Notes under the pieces: generated by a model | Told to the model about the DNA's origin: nothing | Databases searched by the model: none | What the model saw: the letters and a program-made list of their open reading frames with translations, nothing else | In this document: positions 30,385-41,284 of the stretch, one piece after another | Numbering within the stretch: the stretch's first letter is position 1 | How the letters are laid out: each line of letters begins with the position of its first letter | Assembly: GCA_963921825.1 (NCBI GenBank) | Contig: OY997588.1 | Location: forward strand, 55,870,803-55,934,802 | Source: Erodium maritimum | Lineage: Eukaryota > Streptophyta > Magnoliopsida > Geraniales > Geraniaceae | DNA: 64,000 nt | Direction: 5' to 3' | Made by a program: the position numbers and the translations under genes

Positions 30385-33206
30385 TGTAATAACCACTCCC
30401 GGGCAACGCCAGTCAAATCAGCGAAAAACAGGAAAATTTAAAAAATTTGGACATACACTTAAATGAACCTAAATTTGACCCCGATATCGACCAAAGTGAG
30501 TTCTGGGGGACTCATGGCAACTTTCTGACCAATTTGGGAAATGTTGACTTTTTGTTGGAAAAGTCAACCGATCGATGTTTTGGTCCATTCGAGACCCGTT
30601 TTAAATCCAAAAAGCTTAGCCGTCGTCACAGCGGTCTTAGTTGAGCTGTTTCCTTGTAGCCCGTGAAGTTTCGTAATATCTTGGAAAAAGTGCCCGTTCG
30701 GGGCCCGAGACGTCCGAATTTCGCGAATCTGATTGGAAAATATCAAGAAGATATTTTCCAAAAATGTGTGGGACCCACTTGCCACTTGTCATCCAAGTGG
30801 TGGTGTTAGGTGATTTTTGAACCAAACAAAGGAAAGACCACACAATGGTGGTCGGCCATAATTCAAAAAATAGAAAAAAAAAAGAAGTTTAGAGAGATAA
30901 AAGAAGAGAGAAAAGGAGAGAAAATAGAAGGAGCTCTAGGGTTTTGCCACTATTCCCGACGATCAAACCGATAGATCGTCTCAACGATCAAGGAATCGAA
31001 CTCCCATCGACATTCTCTACGGTGAGCAACTATCCGATTTTCGTTTTGTTAAGTTTGAAAGTTAGGGTTTGGGTTAAAACTAGTGGTTTGTGGTTGAGTT
31101 GAGGTGTGGGGTTCGTTGGAGGTGTTTTGGAGCGAAAGGATGATCGTTTTCCGGTGACCGGAGGCTCGGGGGGAGCTCCGGCCACCGTGCACGGTGGCTG
31201 GCCGGACATGGGGTGGCTGGCCAGAGCTAGGGCCGGCCACCACCATGGTGAACCGGCCCCAAAATGGCCCTAGCCACCCACGGCCAAGGATGGCCGGGTG
31301 GGGCCCACATGCTCGGGTATCGGGTTTTCGTGTTCGGGTGGTTTAGGACGATCCCCAAGTCGTTAATCCCCACCCGGATCGAAATTTGGAATTAAATTGT
31401 GAAAGTTGTAATTGACGGGTTTAGAAACTTTAAACGCGAATTAAATTACTCGGAAGTCGGAATTTGATTCCGTCGAGTGCATAGGAACCCTTGAATTATT
31501 CTAAGACCGTAGAAACGAAAACGGGAATTTTCGGAGCCACGGAAGGAAGTTTTCCAATCCCGGGCAGATTCGCCGGGTCGGGCGAAATGGGCCTTTCCGG
31601 GTCCATTATCGACAATGTCGAGTAATTGGGAAGTTTGGGAGTGATCGACATTATCGGGGTTACTTTTGGGCGTCAAGTTTATTAAAATTCAGTTTATGCC
31701 TACAAGCTTAAAAATGTTTTAAATTGTGTTCTAATTAGATCGTGCCACCGACAGAGGAAAGGGAAAGCTAGGCGAGTGATCGAGATCACGCCAGAGCTTG
31801 ATTGTAAACTTTTTGGGAAAGAATACGAGGTAGGGAAAAGTAGCCGGATCTCGGCCCTGACTAGGGAAAGTTAACAGTAGAAATGCATGTGACACTTGGG
31901 TGTCGTGGGTTAAGTAAGTTTATCGAACAATAGAAAGGCAGGCGACACCGGGTGGTGTCGTATGATACGGGAACGTATCGAACAATAGAAATGCATGTGA
32001 CACTTAGTAGTGTCGTAGGAGCAGTGAACTTTCGATATTAGAATTACTGGAGGCATTTGGTTATGCCCGGAGGTTGATTGTTTAGTTTGTGTCTTGGGTG
32101 GCCATGAGAGCCCGTACTTTACTGTTTGTGTCTTGGGTGGCCATGAGTGCCCGTGGGGTTGTTATACCCGTATATTTACTGTTGGTGTGTCTTGGGTGGC
32201 CATGAGTGCCCGTGGGGTTGTTGAACCCGTGTTTTACCGTTGGTGTCTTGGGTGGCCATGAGTGCCCGTGGGGTTGTTGAACCCGTGTTTTACCGTTGGT
32301 ATCTTGGGTGGCCATGAGTGCCCGTGGGGTAGTTGAACCCGTGTTTTACCGTTGGTGTCTTGGGTGGCCATGAGTGCCTGTGAACTGTTAAACCTGTGTT
32401 GTTGCTGTCGGTTGAACTTTGCTTGTGGTTGTGATTGTGGTTACCTTATGTTGGGGGCCCACCTCATAATAAAGGGGGTCCCGTGATCGCGCGCGTATGC
32501 GTTTTCAGACGAGGTAGGGGGCCCGCCTGAGAGTAAATGGGTTCTGGCAACGCGTGCATGGTGGTGACAGGTCCACCGCCTGATCCAACTACGTGTCGGG
32601 AAAAGTGCGACAGGTCGCCCGCCTGATCCAACCATCGTGTTGGGAAAAGCTGCGTGGGGACTGAGTAGCTGGAGTGCGATCCTTTGTGATCTTGGGTGTG
32701 GCGTGGTTATCTTTCGTGTCTTTGGAGGAAGTCGTAATCGTTGTGTTGGGTCTACATTACGTGTCCGAGTGTTGAGTCGGTTGAAGAAAGTATTAGTCGT
32801 GTGTCAGTCGGGTTACTTGAGTTTGGGGATAGTAGTCCCCGGTGTTTGGGTTGTCGTTGGTGTTACCGGCATTGTCTGCTAGTATGTCGTAGTCAGTCTG
32901 TTATCCATGGTGGTGAGCGAACGCTCACCCCTAGCTGCTTTTCCTACATGTACTGGTCGCGGGACGGACTAGGTGAGCTCTCGAAGCTTGAAGAGCTAGG
33001 AGCGGGAGTCCGGGTTTCCTTTTTGAGTCTAGCGACATACGCCTTGTATTTTGTCCGCTTGTTGGGACGTACTTTTGAGTTGTAAATTATTATTTTGATT
33101 AACTAAACGGTGGTTTTAAAGTGTTTTATTTAAAAGGTTTGAAAATGTTTCATTCTCTTAAACGTTCGCGTTCCGGGTTCGGTTCTACTGAATTTGGGGC
33201 GTGACA
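30385..33206 (+). mobile_element. 5' LTR (LTR C) of gypsy element, 2,822 bp
   Basis: It starts TGTAATAACCACTCCCGGGC, ends TTTGGGGCGTGACA, and is followed three bases later by a primer-binding site, which fixes it as the 5' LTR. It contains a six-unit minisatellite at 32085-32395. Confidence 0.93.
32085..32395 (+). repeat. LTR C minisatellite, 6 units
   Basis: Six copies of the GTCTTGGGTGGCCATGAGTG unit; the first two are spaced more closely (about 40 bp), a partial unit. Confidence 0.93.
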
Positions 33207-33209
33207 GCT

Positions 33210-33221
33210 TGGTATTAGAGC
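33210..33221 (+). other. Primer-binding site for initiator tRNA-Met
   Basis: TGGTATTAGAGC matches the standard plant LTR-retrotransposon PBS TGGTATCAGAGC at 11 of 12 bases. It lies three bases (GCT) after the LTR. Confidence 0.9.
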
Positions 33222-33934
33222 TCGAGGTTTCACACCTCGGACTGTACGTCAATTAGGTGGAGAGAGTCGAGTCAGTAAAGTCCCGTCGTGCGTTGGGTAG
33301 GCAAGTCGGAAACCATGTGTAGACCCGTAGTGTTTTGAGTCCTGTTTGTGTTTGTGTGTATGTGCAGTACGATTATTACTGGCATACTGTTTGTGTGTTG
33401 CTGCGTGAAACGTTTTTAAGCTGTCGCGACTCGACTCAGGGGTGCCCCTGTAGTCGAGCGTGACAGTGCTGATATCAAGTGGGTACAATGTAGTTCGGGG
33501 ACGCCTGGACCGGGTTGTAACTACCTGATGTCAAGAAATGAGGTTTTATAATGAAAAGGAAAAGTTTTAAAATTTATTGGCCCTGTGGGCGTGTTTTGAT
33601 TTTGATTGGCCTTGTGGGCGTGTTTGATTTTGATTGGCCCGGTGGCCGTGGTTCGACTTTGGTTGACCCGGTGGGCGTGTGTTGTTGTCGTTTGGCCATG
33701 TCGGCTTGTGATTGAGGTTGAGTGACTTGGTGCACGTTTGTGCGGTCTATTTGAGGTTTCTCTTACGTATTCTAGTAATTGAAGTATTAATAGCGTGAGC
33801 GGTGTGACGTTTTAGTAACGAGTACGCTAGAGATAGACGTAGACCGTGTGAACGCTAGTATATAGAGCACGTCGTCGTTGTTTAAGTTCACAAACTAAAC
33901 TTTTGCGTGTATCCGTGCAGAGGATACCGACCAT

Positions 33935-34535
33935 ATGGCTCGTGGCAGGCGAGGACGATCACGGGCGCCCACGCGTGGCAGGAGGTGACGGTCAGCAGGG
34001 GCACCAGGACGGATGCCCACCGTCGAGCCCGCCGAGTACGCGGAAGCCTAGGGTACTCCTGTCGGAGAGGATAGGAGGAGCGACACGGGACCATCTGCGG
34101 GCACGCCCAGCTTCCCGCGGGTCGCATACCTTCCCACTACGACCGCCCTGGACGAGCTGACCATGACGGTGCAGAGTTTGGTGGCGATCATCGCCAGTAG
34201 AAAGTCGGCATCGCCAGCTCCGGAGACGGCAGCTGTTCCAGCGACGCCCGTTCAGGCCGAAGCCATACGGCCCGGACACTACTGGACTTCCTGAAGCTGG
34301 GCATACCCACCTTTGTCGGGGAGCCAAACCCCGACCTAGCCGGGAGATGGCTGGAGCAGGTCACGCGGGACCTAGACACTTCAGGCATCGAGGATGGTCG
34401 CAGCAGAGTGTCCTTTGCAGCTCATCAGCTGAGGGACATCGCCTACCACTGGTGGGGGCGTGTGAGGGACAGAGTTGTGCACGACAAGTCTATTCCAGAC
34501 GGTCTTGTATCATTTATGGGCGTTGTTCTTATTTG
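33935..34535 (+). pseudogene. Gypsy gag, truncated
   Basis: The ATG at 33935 starts MARGRRGRSRAPTRGRR, then a TGA. After further breaks a typical gag core appears in another frame: FLKLGIPTFVGEPNPDLAGR, then W, LEQVTRDLDTSG and 'LRDIAYHWWGRV' (34285-34470). The F.G.P.P..A..W and A..WW pattern is that of Ty3/gypsy gag. Gag normally continues for about 200 residues to a CCHC zinc knuckle. Here it runs straight into protease near 34510, so the gag C-terminus and knuckle are deleted. Confidence 0.8.
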
Positions 34536-36286
34536 ATACCGGGGTGTCGCACTCGTTTATTTCGTTGAGTTGTGCTGAGAGGTTGGGGCTGCGTTTAGAG
34601 CCGTTGAGTCCACCCCTGTGCCTGGACACCCCAGTTGGGGGTGATGTATTGTTGACTATGGTCTGTCGTGCCAGCGAAATTAGAGTCGCAGACTGTCCTT
34701 GCCCTGGTGACCTTCTCGTGCTGGGAATGACGACCTTTAACGTGATCTTGGGAATGGATTGGCCGGCGAAGTATCGAGCCAATATCGACTGCTACAGGCG
34801 ACGAGTGACAGTGTCAGCAGGCAACACGAAGGTGTCGTGTGTGCTGGGTATTAAGAGCGGGGTTCTCCTGTCGGCGTTGTCCGCAGTGGAGGAAGTATCG
34901 GCAGTGTAGAGCCGAGGGTTACCGCGAGTGGTGTGCGAGTTGCCCGAGGTCTTTCCTGAGGAGTTGAGCGGGTTGCCACCAGAACGTGAGGTTGACTTCG
35001 GGATTGACCTGGTGCCGGGAACGGCAGCGATATCGATGGCGCCTTACAGGTTTGCGCCGACAGAGTTGACCGAGCTGAAGCGTCAGCTCGAGGAGCTTCA
35101 GGAGAAGGGATTTATCCGTCCGAGCGTATCACCGTGGGGAGCACCAGCACTCTTCTTGAAGAAGAAGAGTGGAGAGCTTCGGATGTGTATAGATTACCGG
35201 AAGCTGAACCGGGTCACGGTGAAGAACCGATACCCGATGCCGATGATCGATGACCTGTTCGACCAGTTGAGAGGGTCAACATGCTTCTCGAAGATCGATC
35301 TGCGATCCGGATATTACCAGTTGCGAGTCCGAGAGGGGGACGGCGCAAAGACTGCATTCCGGACACGCTACGGGCATTACGAGTTCTTGGTGATGCTGTT
35401 TGGACTGACGAACGCACCTGCATCGTTCATGGATCTGATGAACAGTATAATACGGCCGTTCTTAGATCAGTTTGTGGTAGTGTTCGTAGACGACATCTTG
35501 ATCTACTCGCAGAACAAGGCGGCACATGAGGGACATCTGAGGACTATTCTGACTCTGCTACGCACGCATCAGCTATATGCCAACCTGGAGAAGTGCGAGT
35601 TTTGGCTCGTTGAGGTGAATTTCCTCGGTCACATTGTATCCCGTGACGGTATACTGGTTGATCCTGCGAAGATCGACGCGGTTTCAAAGTGGGCACGGCC
35701 CACGAGTGTCTTCGAGATCCGCAGCTTTCTGGGGTTGGCAGGCTATTATCGGCGGTTTGTCCAGGACTTTGCGCGACTAGCCGCACCGATGACTCTGTTG
35801 ACGCGCAAGGGAGTCGGGTTTGTGTGGATAGAGGATTATGAACGTGCGTTCACGGAGTTGAAGACTCGTCTGACTACCGCTCTAGTATTAGTAATGCCAG
35901 AGAGAGGAATCGGGTATGAGGTCTATTGTGATGCGTCCGGGGAAGGACTGGGATGTGTAATGATGCAGTTGGGTAGAGTTGTTGCTTATGGCTCCAGGCG
36001 GTTGAAGACACACGAGCGCAACTATCCTACCCATGACTTGGAGCTAGCAGCAGTCGTGTTCGCGCTAAAGGGCTGGCGGTGTTATCTGTAAGGCAAGGGA
36101 TTTCAGGTGTTCTCGGATCACAAGAGCCTCAAGTACATCTTTTCCTAACGAGACTTGAACATGCGCCAACGGCGATGGATGGAGCTACTTGAGGAGTACG
36201 ACTTTGAGCTACACTACCATTCGGGTAAGGCGAACGTGGTCGCCGATTCCCTGAGTAGGAAGTCGGTTCCGAGTCTTGCTAGCATA
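34475..36286 (+). pseudogene. Gypsy pol: protease, reverse transcriptase, RNase H
   Basis: One frame with stops at 34907, 36089 and 36145. The protease active site is 'LFDTGVSHSFIS' (34529-34565), with 'ILGMDWP' further on. RT (34928-35540) keeps '[20 protein letters not shown]', '[20 protein letters not shown]', '[11 protein letters not shown]' and the catalytic '[10 protein letters not shown]' (about 35483-35512). The connection region has '[11 protein letters not shown]' and '[12 protein letters not shown]'. RNase H shows '[10 protein letters not shown]' (about 35923), '[13 protein letters not shown]', 'SDHKSLKYIF' and 'HYHSGKANVVADSLSRK'. Catalytic residues are largely present, but the stops make it non-functional. 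Confidence 0.92.
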
Positions 36287-36549
36287 TCAGTCCGAGAGTG
36301 GGACATGATGGGGGAACTGAGCACGTTCGGGCTTGAGCTAGAGGAGATTACTGGTGGCGTGGCCATGTGCTCACTGGTGGCTCAGCCCTCACTACTTGCC
36401 CAAGTGTTGGAGGCGCAATCAGAGGACATCGAGACATCAGAGATCCGAGAGAGGGTCGTCATCGGTGATGAGGTGGTAGGCTTGGAGATCAGTGCAGATT
36501 GGGGGTTACGGTATTGAGGAGGGTTATTCGTGTCGGCCAACTGTAGAGA

Positions 36550-37817
36550 CGACGTGTTGCGAGAGTCACATCATTCGCGTCTTACAGTGCACCCGAGTGG
36601 CACCAAGATGTACCGTGACATCAGGCGGCACTTCTGGTGGAGCAGGATGCGGAGAGCGGTCACAGAATTTGTATCGAGGTGCCTCGTCTGTTAGCAGGTG
36701 AAAGCCAACATCAGCGTCCTGCCGGATTATTGCAGCCATTGTCGATTGCCCAGTGGAAGTGGGAGCACATTACGATGGACTTCGTGAATGGGCTGCCGAG
36801 ATCGCCGAAGGGGCATGACGCTGTTTGGGTAGTAGTTGATCGGTTGACCAAGTCGGCACATTTCCCGGCGATGAGGATGACTGATCCGGTCGACAAGTTG
36901 AGAAGCCTGTACATTCAGGAGATAGTGCGTCTCCATGGGGTCCCTGCGTCGATAGTGTCTGACAGGGATCCTCGTTTCACGTCCAGATTTTGGCCGAGTC
37001 TGCAAATTGCATTGGGGAACGAGGTCCTACTCAGTACAGCACACCATCCCCAGACGAACGGACAGTCCGAGCGCACTATTCAGATCTTGGAAGACATGAT
37101 GTGGGCATGTGTGTTGGACTTCAGGGGATCATGGGAAACCCACCTGCTGTTGGTCGAGTTCTCCTACAACAACAGCTTCCAGGCCAGTATTAGGATGGCA
37201 CCGTTCGAAGCGTTGTATGGTAGGCCGTGTCGATCGCCAGTTTGCTGGGCAGAGGTGGGGGACAAGAGTCTGTTGCGGCTAGATCTTGTCCGAGAGACAA
37301 TAGAGAAGGTCGCGCTGATACGCGAGCGGTTGAAGACCGCACAGAGTCGGCAGAAGAGCTATGCCGACAGACGACGTCGACCTCTTGAGTTCGCAGTCGG
37401 TGATCACGTGTTCCTGAAGGTGAGCCCGAGGAAGGGACTGGTACGGTTCAGACGCAGCGGGGGCAAGTTAGCCCCGCGGTACATTGGCCCTTTCGAGATC
37501 TTGAGCAGAGTGGAGCAGTGGCCCATCGTCTAGCGTTACCACCGCAACTTGGGAGAGTTCATAACGTCTTCCACGTGTCTCAGTTGCGGCGGTACAATGC
37601 GGACCCCTCCCACGTCATTAAGTGGGCAGATATCGAGGTGGCTGACGATGTCTCCTATGAGGAGCAGTCGGTTCGAATCATGGACACACGGGAGCAGATC
37701 CTGCGTGGCAAGATTATCCGCCTAGTACGGGTGCAGTAGAGGCATCACGGGGCTGAGTCGACTTGGGAGCGCGAGGACGAGGTTCGCGCGAAGTACCCCG
37801 ACTTGTTCGTTTCCTGA
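36550..37817 (+). pseudogene. Gypsy integrase with chromodomain-like tail
   Basis: The H2C2 zinc finger is readable at about 36555-36700 (HHSRLTVHPSG, YRDIRRHFWW, CLVC) with a TAG after LVC. After a shift the core (from about 36730) shows the three catalytic residues in context: ITMDFVNGLPRSPKG (first D), 'IVSDRDPRFTSRFW' (second D) and 'QTNGQSERTIQILEDM' (E). It continues through 'FSYNNSF' and 'PFEALYGRPCRSP' to 'KLAPRYIGPFEILSRV'. The last part is in a third frame: 'VHNVFHVSQLRRY' and 'AESTWEREDEVRAKYPDLF' (37750-37810), the tail typical of Tekay/Del chromoviruses. Confidence 0.9.
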
Positions 37818-37855
37818 GGTACGTCTGTTTTAAATTTCGCGGACGAAATTCCTTT

Positions 37856-37867
37856 AAGGGGGGTAGG
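37856..37867 (+). other. Polypurine tract
   Basis: AAGGGGGGTAGG immediately precedes the 3' LTR start at 37869. The preceding 'GGACGAAATTCCTTT' is the usual Tekay/Del context. Confidence 0.85.
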
Positions 37868-37868
37868 T

Positions 37869-37917
37869 TGTAATAACAACTCCCGGTCAACGCCAGTCAA
37901 ATCGGCGATTTGACTAG
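37869..37917 (+). mobile_element. 3' LTR remnant, about 40-49 bp
   Basis: TGTAATAACAACTCCCGGTC and the following CAACGCCAGTCAAATC match LTR C positions 1-40. Homology stops at about 37908; TTTGACTAG then leads into the MITE. Confidence 0.85.
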
Positions 37918-38343
37918 TGTACAAGCAAAAACACAAATCGTTAACCGTGCACTAATGTATGTTCTTGCAACTGCATTTGTATGAATAAGCTAATCTTAAT
38001 GTATGTTTAAGCTAATCTTAATTTATTAGCTTACACGTACAAAACATTCATACACATACAAATGAAAATAGTAAGAACATACATTAAGTTTAGCGTATAC
38101 ATACAACCGAAACAACATGCATTAAGGTTGGCTTACGCATACAAATGAAAATGCCAAGAACATACATTTAAAATTGTATAAACATACATTAAGTTCAGCG
38201 TACATATATAACTGAAAATTAAAAAACATGCAGTTGTAAAAATATACATGCAAAACATACATTAAGATTAGCGTATTCATACAAATGCAGTTGCAAGAAC
38301 ATATATTAGTGTACGGTTAACAAATTGTGTTTTTGCTTGTACA
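37918..38343. mobile_element. MITE-like foldback, 426 bp, TIR about 65 bp
   Basis: The left arm TGTACAAGCAAAAACACAAA and the reverse complement of the right arm (TGTACAAGCAAAAACACAAT) match for about 65 bp with few differences, through GTATGTTCTTGCAACTGCAT. The interior repeats AACATACATTAAG..TAGCGTA..CATACAA about four times. No ORF. No clean target duplication could be read, so the superfamily is open. Confidence 0.85.
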
Positions 38344-38571
38344 TGTTCTATTTTGATTCAAAACATATTCAATATCCTACTTGATAGATAGATCTTGAAA
38401 AAAGAAAGTTTTTGGCGCAAGAAAAAATTAAATCGGAGTTGAAACGAAGCGGGAAAGATCAAAATAAGAAACTTGGTGAAAAAAAAATCAGGCATGCGAT
38501 TTGCGATTCCAAGGCTGGGATTGAGTCGTATTTCGCACAAAATTGGCCAAGTCGTACCTGAATGTTATCCT
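38344..38571. mobile_element. Right half of a (TA)n-flanked foldback, E6
   Basis: It ends before (TA)n at 38572-38592 with a right terminus whose reverse complement is GGATAACATTCAGGTACGAC. It carries the AAGATCTATCTATC and 'GTTTCAACTCCGATTT' modules (in reverse complement) shared with E8 and E9. The left half is missing. Confidence 0.6.
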
Positions 38572-38592
38572 ATATATATATATATATATAGA

Positions 38593-38989
38593 CTTACTAT
38601 CTAATGAAAACCACTATATTTAATACAAACTAAGGAATAGTATTGATCGTTGGATGAGCGGATTAGAATGGATGAGATTAAATACATCAATAGTGGCATG
38701 AGATGTAAATTTACCGTCATTCATTTCCTTTAAAGTCTTTTTGGCCTTAATAAAGGACATATATGTCCTTTCAACCCAGTATTTTACCTAAACCTAATTT
38801 ACACCCTTAATTAGCATTCTCTGATAATACCTCCACATTCATGCTCGCTATCATAGTTGCGCCTCCCACAACCCAAAGAAGATGAGTTTCCACCATTCCT
38901 AGGCACTACCATGCATCGTTATCGTCGTTCATCGCCACCATCGTTCCTTTCTATCATACGGAAGAGATTAGAGAGAACACTAGGAACCG

Positions 38990-39002
<13 letters not shown>
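38593..39002. mobile_element. Element E7 between (TA)n and (GA)n
   Basis: The left end after (TA)n reads TTACTATCTAATGAAAACCA, a looser fit to the shared terminus. A 'TTGGATGAGCGGATTAGAAT' block follows. The right border is a (GA)n microsatellite at about 38991-39028. No inverted partner was found and no gene. Confidence 0.35.
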
Positions 39003-39021
<19 letters not shown>

Positions 39022-39028
39022 GAGAGAG
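38991..39028. repeat. (GA)n microsatellite
   Basis: GAGAGAGAGAGAGAGCGAGA and further GA units border element E8, in place of the usual (TA)n. Confidence 0.95.
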
Positions 39029-39464
39029 AATGTTTCAGCTACAAACCCCCATTTTGGGTGAGAACTGCAAATTCCTCCCATAGCCATTGGTTAATGACAC
39101 AAGGCAGAATCTTGGATGGTGCATTTATTTTTATTCTTCAAATTCGCTAATTTAATCATTACCGCTTCGTTGTAACTCTATTTTTTTTTTTTACTCTTGC
39201 CCAATTATTTTTATTTTTTCAAGATCTATCTATAAATATGCATATTGAATATATTTGGAGATTGGGAAATCAAAATTGGAAAAATATGGCATAATTACAT
39301 AAACAAAATGTAATCTTGCCGAAATATAATGTAATTACATCATATTTACATTTTATTTCCACATATTTACATATTCTATGTTCATCTGATTCACATTACG
39401 TCATATTTTTCCTATTTTGATTTCCCGTGCTCCAAGTATATTAAATATGCATCTCTATAGTAGG
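39029..39464. mobile_element. Foldback element E8 (right arm incomplete)
   Basis: It starts ATGTTTCAGCTACAAACCCC after (GA)n. The left arm (AAGATCTATCTATAAATATG, CAAATTCGCTAATTTAATCA) matches E9 closely. The centre is palindromic around 39330 (TTGGGAAATCAAAATTGGAA against TTTTCCTATTTTGATTTCCC). The right arm stops at TCTCTATAG where E9 begins. Confidence 0.7.
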
Positions 39465-39467
39465 GTC

Positions 39468-41262
39468 TGTTTCAAGTACGAACCACAACAATTGGTGCGA
39501 ACTTGCGAACCAAGCATGAGCCATTAGATAATGACGCATGTCAGCATCTTGGTTGAACCGTTTATTTTTTTTTTTCAAATTTGCTAATTTGATCATTCCC
39601 GCTTCGTTTTAACTCCGATTATTTATATTCTTGCACCATTATTATTATTTTTCCAAGATCTATCTATAGAGATGCATACTAAATATATCTGGAGCACGGA
39701 ATATAAAAATAAGAAAGGTCTGACGTAATTATAGAAAAAAATGTAATTTTGTAGAAATAAAGTGTAATTACATTTTAAATCTGCATATTTACATTTTATT
39801 TCGATAGATTTACATTACGTCATACTTTTCCTATTTTTATTTTCCGTGCTCCTAATATATTCAATATGCATCTTTTTTTTTATAAGCGAAAATTTATTAA
39901 ACCTTTGCTTTCCTGAGTCAGGAGATCAACCTCAGAAAAGGATCGTCCCAAGACTAAAACAGCTCAAAAGAGCAACAAGGCAACAAGCCAGAACCAAAAC
40001 AAAAAGAAACAGTAGGGACGCAGCCCACAAATAAACCACAAAAGACATACAAAGTTTGAGACTAACCCTCGTACCACTTCATAAGTCTTGAAAGTAACTT
40101 TGTTCGCGAACCACGTCACCTAAACCTCATTACTAGCGAACGGACCAAAACGATCTCGATTCCTACAATAGAACCATCGGGACCTCTTTCGGCTCGTACT
40201 GCTTCAACGACCTCGATTCTTGAAGAAGAATCAACGAGACCTCCTCCATCTCGTACTACTTCAAAATTCTTGAATGTTAAACCTGCGAGCCACACCACCT
40301 AAGCCTGTTTTACTCCAAACTCAAAGGGACCGAGCTCACACCCAACATTCATTGTTGCTGTCAGAACCTCCATCGGTCGACTATACTTGTGACAGCCTTG
40401 TGCTGCTTCCAATAATTTGTTAGTTGTAAGCTTCTTAACAGCCAACTACCCAACAAGATAAACCTGAAAAAACCCAACAAAAGCACACGAGGACAAGTAT
40501 GGGATGTGAACAACCCAACAACTCCTTATCCTCACGTTTGAATTCAAATTCATTTCTGAAAAATGCAATCACGAAAAATCAGCGCAGCACCAACACACTT
40601 GACGCCGCAATCCACTACCACAAACGCCGTAGAATCAGGAGAATCAATTCACCCTGAAAACTCGAACCTGACAACCATCCAAGTCACCGAAACGGACTAA
40701 CTGATTTGGGATTCGCAATTGAAATTGAAACTTGAAACGAGGGACCTGTGTTGTCGTCTCCAATGTGCTGCTCAGAACCTCCGACCATCAATCCATGAGT
40801 TCTATAGTCTCGTGAAACAGAACCGAAAATCTATGACTCACCGGAACAAAAAGTGAACCTTCACAACTGATCGGATAATTCGACGGCCCACAACCATCAC
40901 CATCATGGCGAGAGAAAACGCGTAAGCCAAACACGAGCTCGCCAACAAACGACCACCGACAACAGCTCCTCACCCTCCACCGTTGCCCAAACCTAGAAAA
41001 AACAGAATGACCTCACCCCACGGCCACTGAAATGATAAGGCTGTATTCTCTTAAGCTTTCGACGATGGTCTATAGATAGATCTTGGAAAAAATAATGGTG
41101 CAAAAAAATCAGAGTTAAAACGAAGCGAGAATGATTAAATTAGCGAACTTGGAAAAAAGAATAAATGCACCAACCAAGATTCTTCCATGTGTCATTATCC
41201 AATGGTTGTGGGAGGAGTTCGCAGTTCGCACCCCAATTTGGGTTTGCACCAGAAATGTTCCC
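39468..41262. mobile_element. Foldback element E9 with an inserted retroposon
   Basis: The left end GTCTGTTTCAAGTACGAACC and the reverse complement of the right end (AACATTTCTGGTGCAAACCC) match. Arms of more than 200 bp follow, sharing TTGGTGCGAACTTGCGAACC / TTGGGGTGCGAACTGCGAAC and 'TTTTTCCAAGATCTATCTATAG'. The right border is TATATATA followed by (TG)n. A retroposon occupies about 39874-41040. The AT-rich centre (TAGATTTACATTACGTCATA) resembles the centre of E1. Confidence 0.75.
39874..41040 (-). mobile_element. Retroposon with LINE-type tail, no clear ORF
   Basis: Plus strand TTTTTTTTTATAAGCGAAAA then TTTATTAAACC, i.e. a minus-strand tail GGTTTAATAAATTTTCGCTTATAAAAAAAAA, very like the tails at 8292 and 62366. 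Two imperfect repeats of about 190 bp (AAGTAGTACGAGATGGAGG / AAGCAGTACGAGCCGAAAG) lie at about 40090-40300. The 5' limit is placed where E9 homology resumes. No intact ORF or domain, and no clear target duplication. Confidence 0.5.
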
Positions 41263-41284
41263 TATATATATGTGTGTGTGTGTG

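Larger units (their letters stand above)
30385..37917 (+). mobile_element. Ty3/gypsy chromovirus element, Tekay/Del-like, decayed
   Basis: The order is LTR C, PBS, gag, protease, RT, RNase H, integrase with a chromodomain-like tail, PPT and 49 bp of 3' LTR. The coding part holds several stops and frameshifts, and gag is fused to protease across a deletion. The 3' LTR stops at about 37908, where a MITE and other repeats begin, so LTR-to-LTR dating is not possible. The 5-bp left flank is CCAAG (30380-30384). Confidence 0.93.

Noticed and set aside
37666-37682. CGGTTCGAATC, a tRNA B-box-like string
   Set aside because: Lies in the integrase region; no A box, acceptor stem or cloverleaf can be drawn around it.
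39863-41085. A target duplication for the retroposon inside E9
   Set aside because: Left flank TTCAATATGCATCT and right flank TTCGACGATGGTCT are similar by eye but match at only about half the positions.
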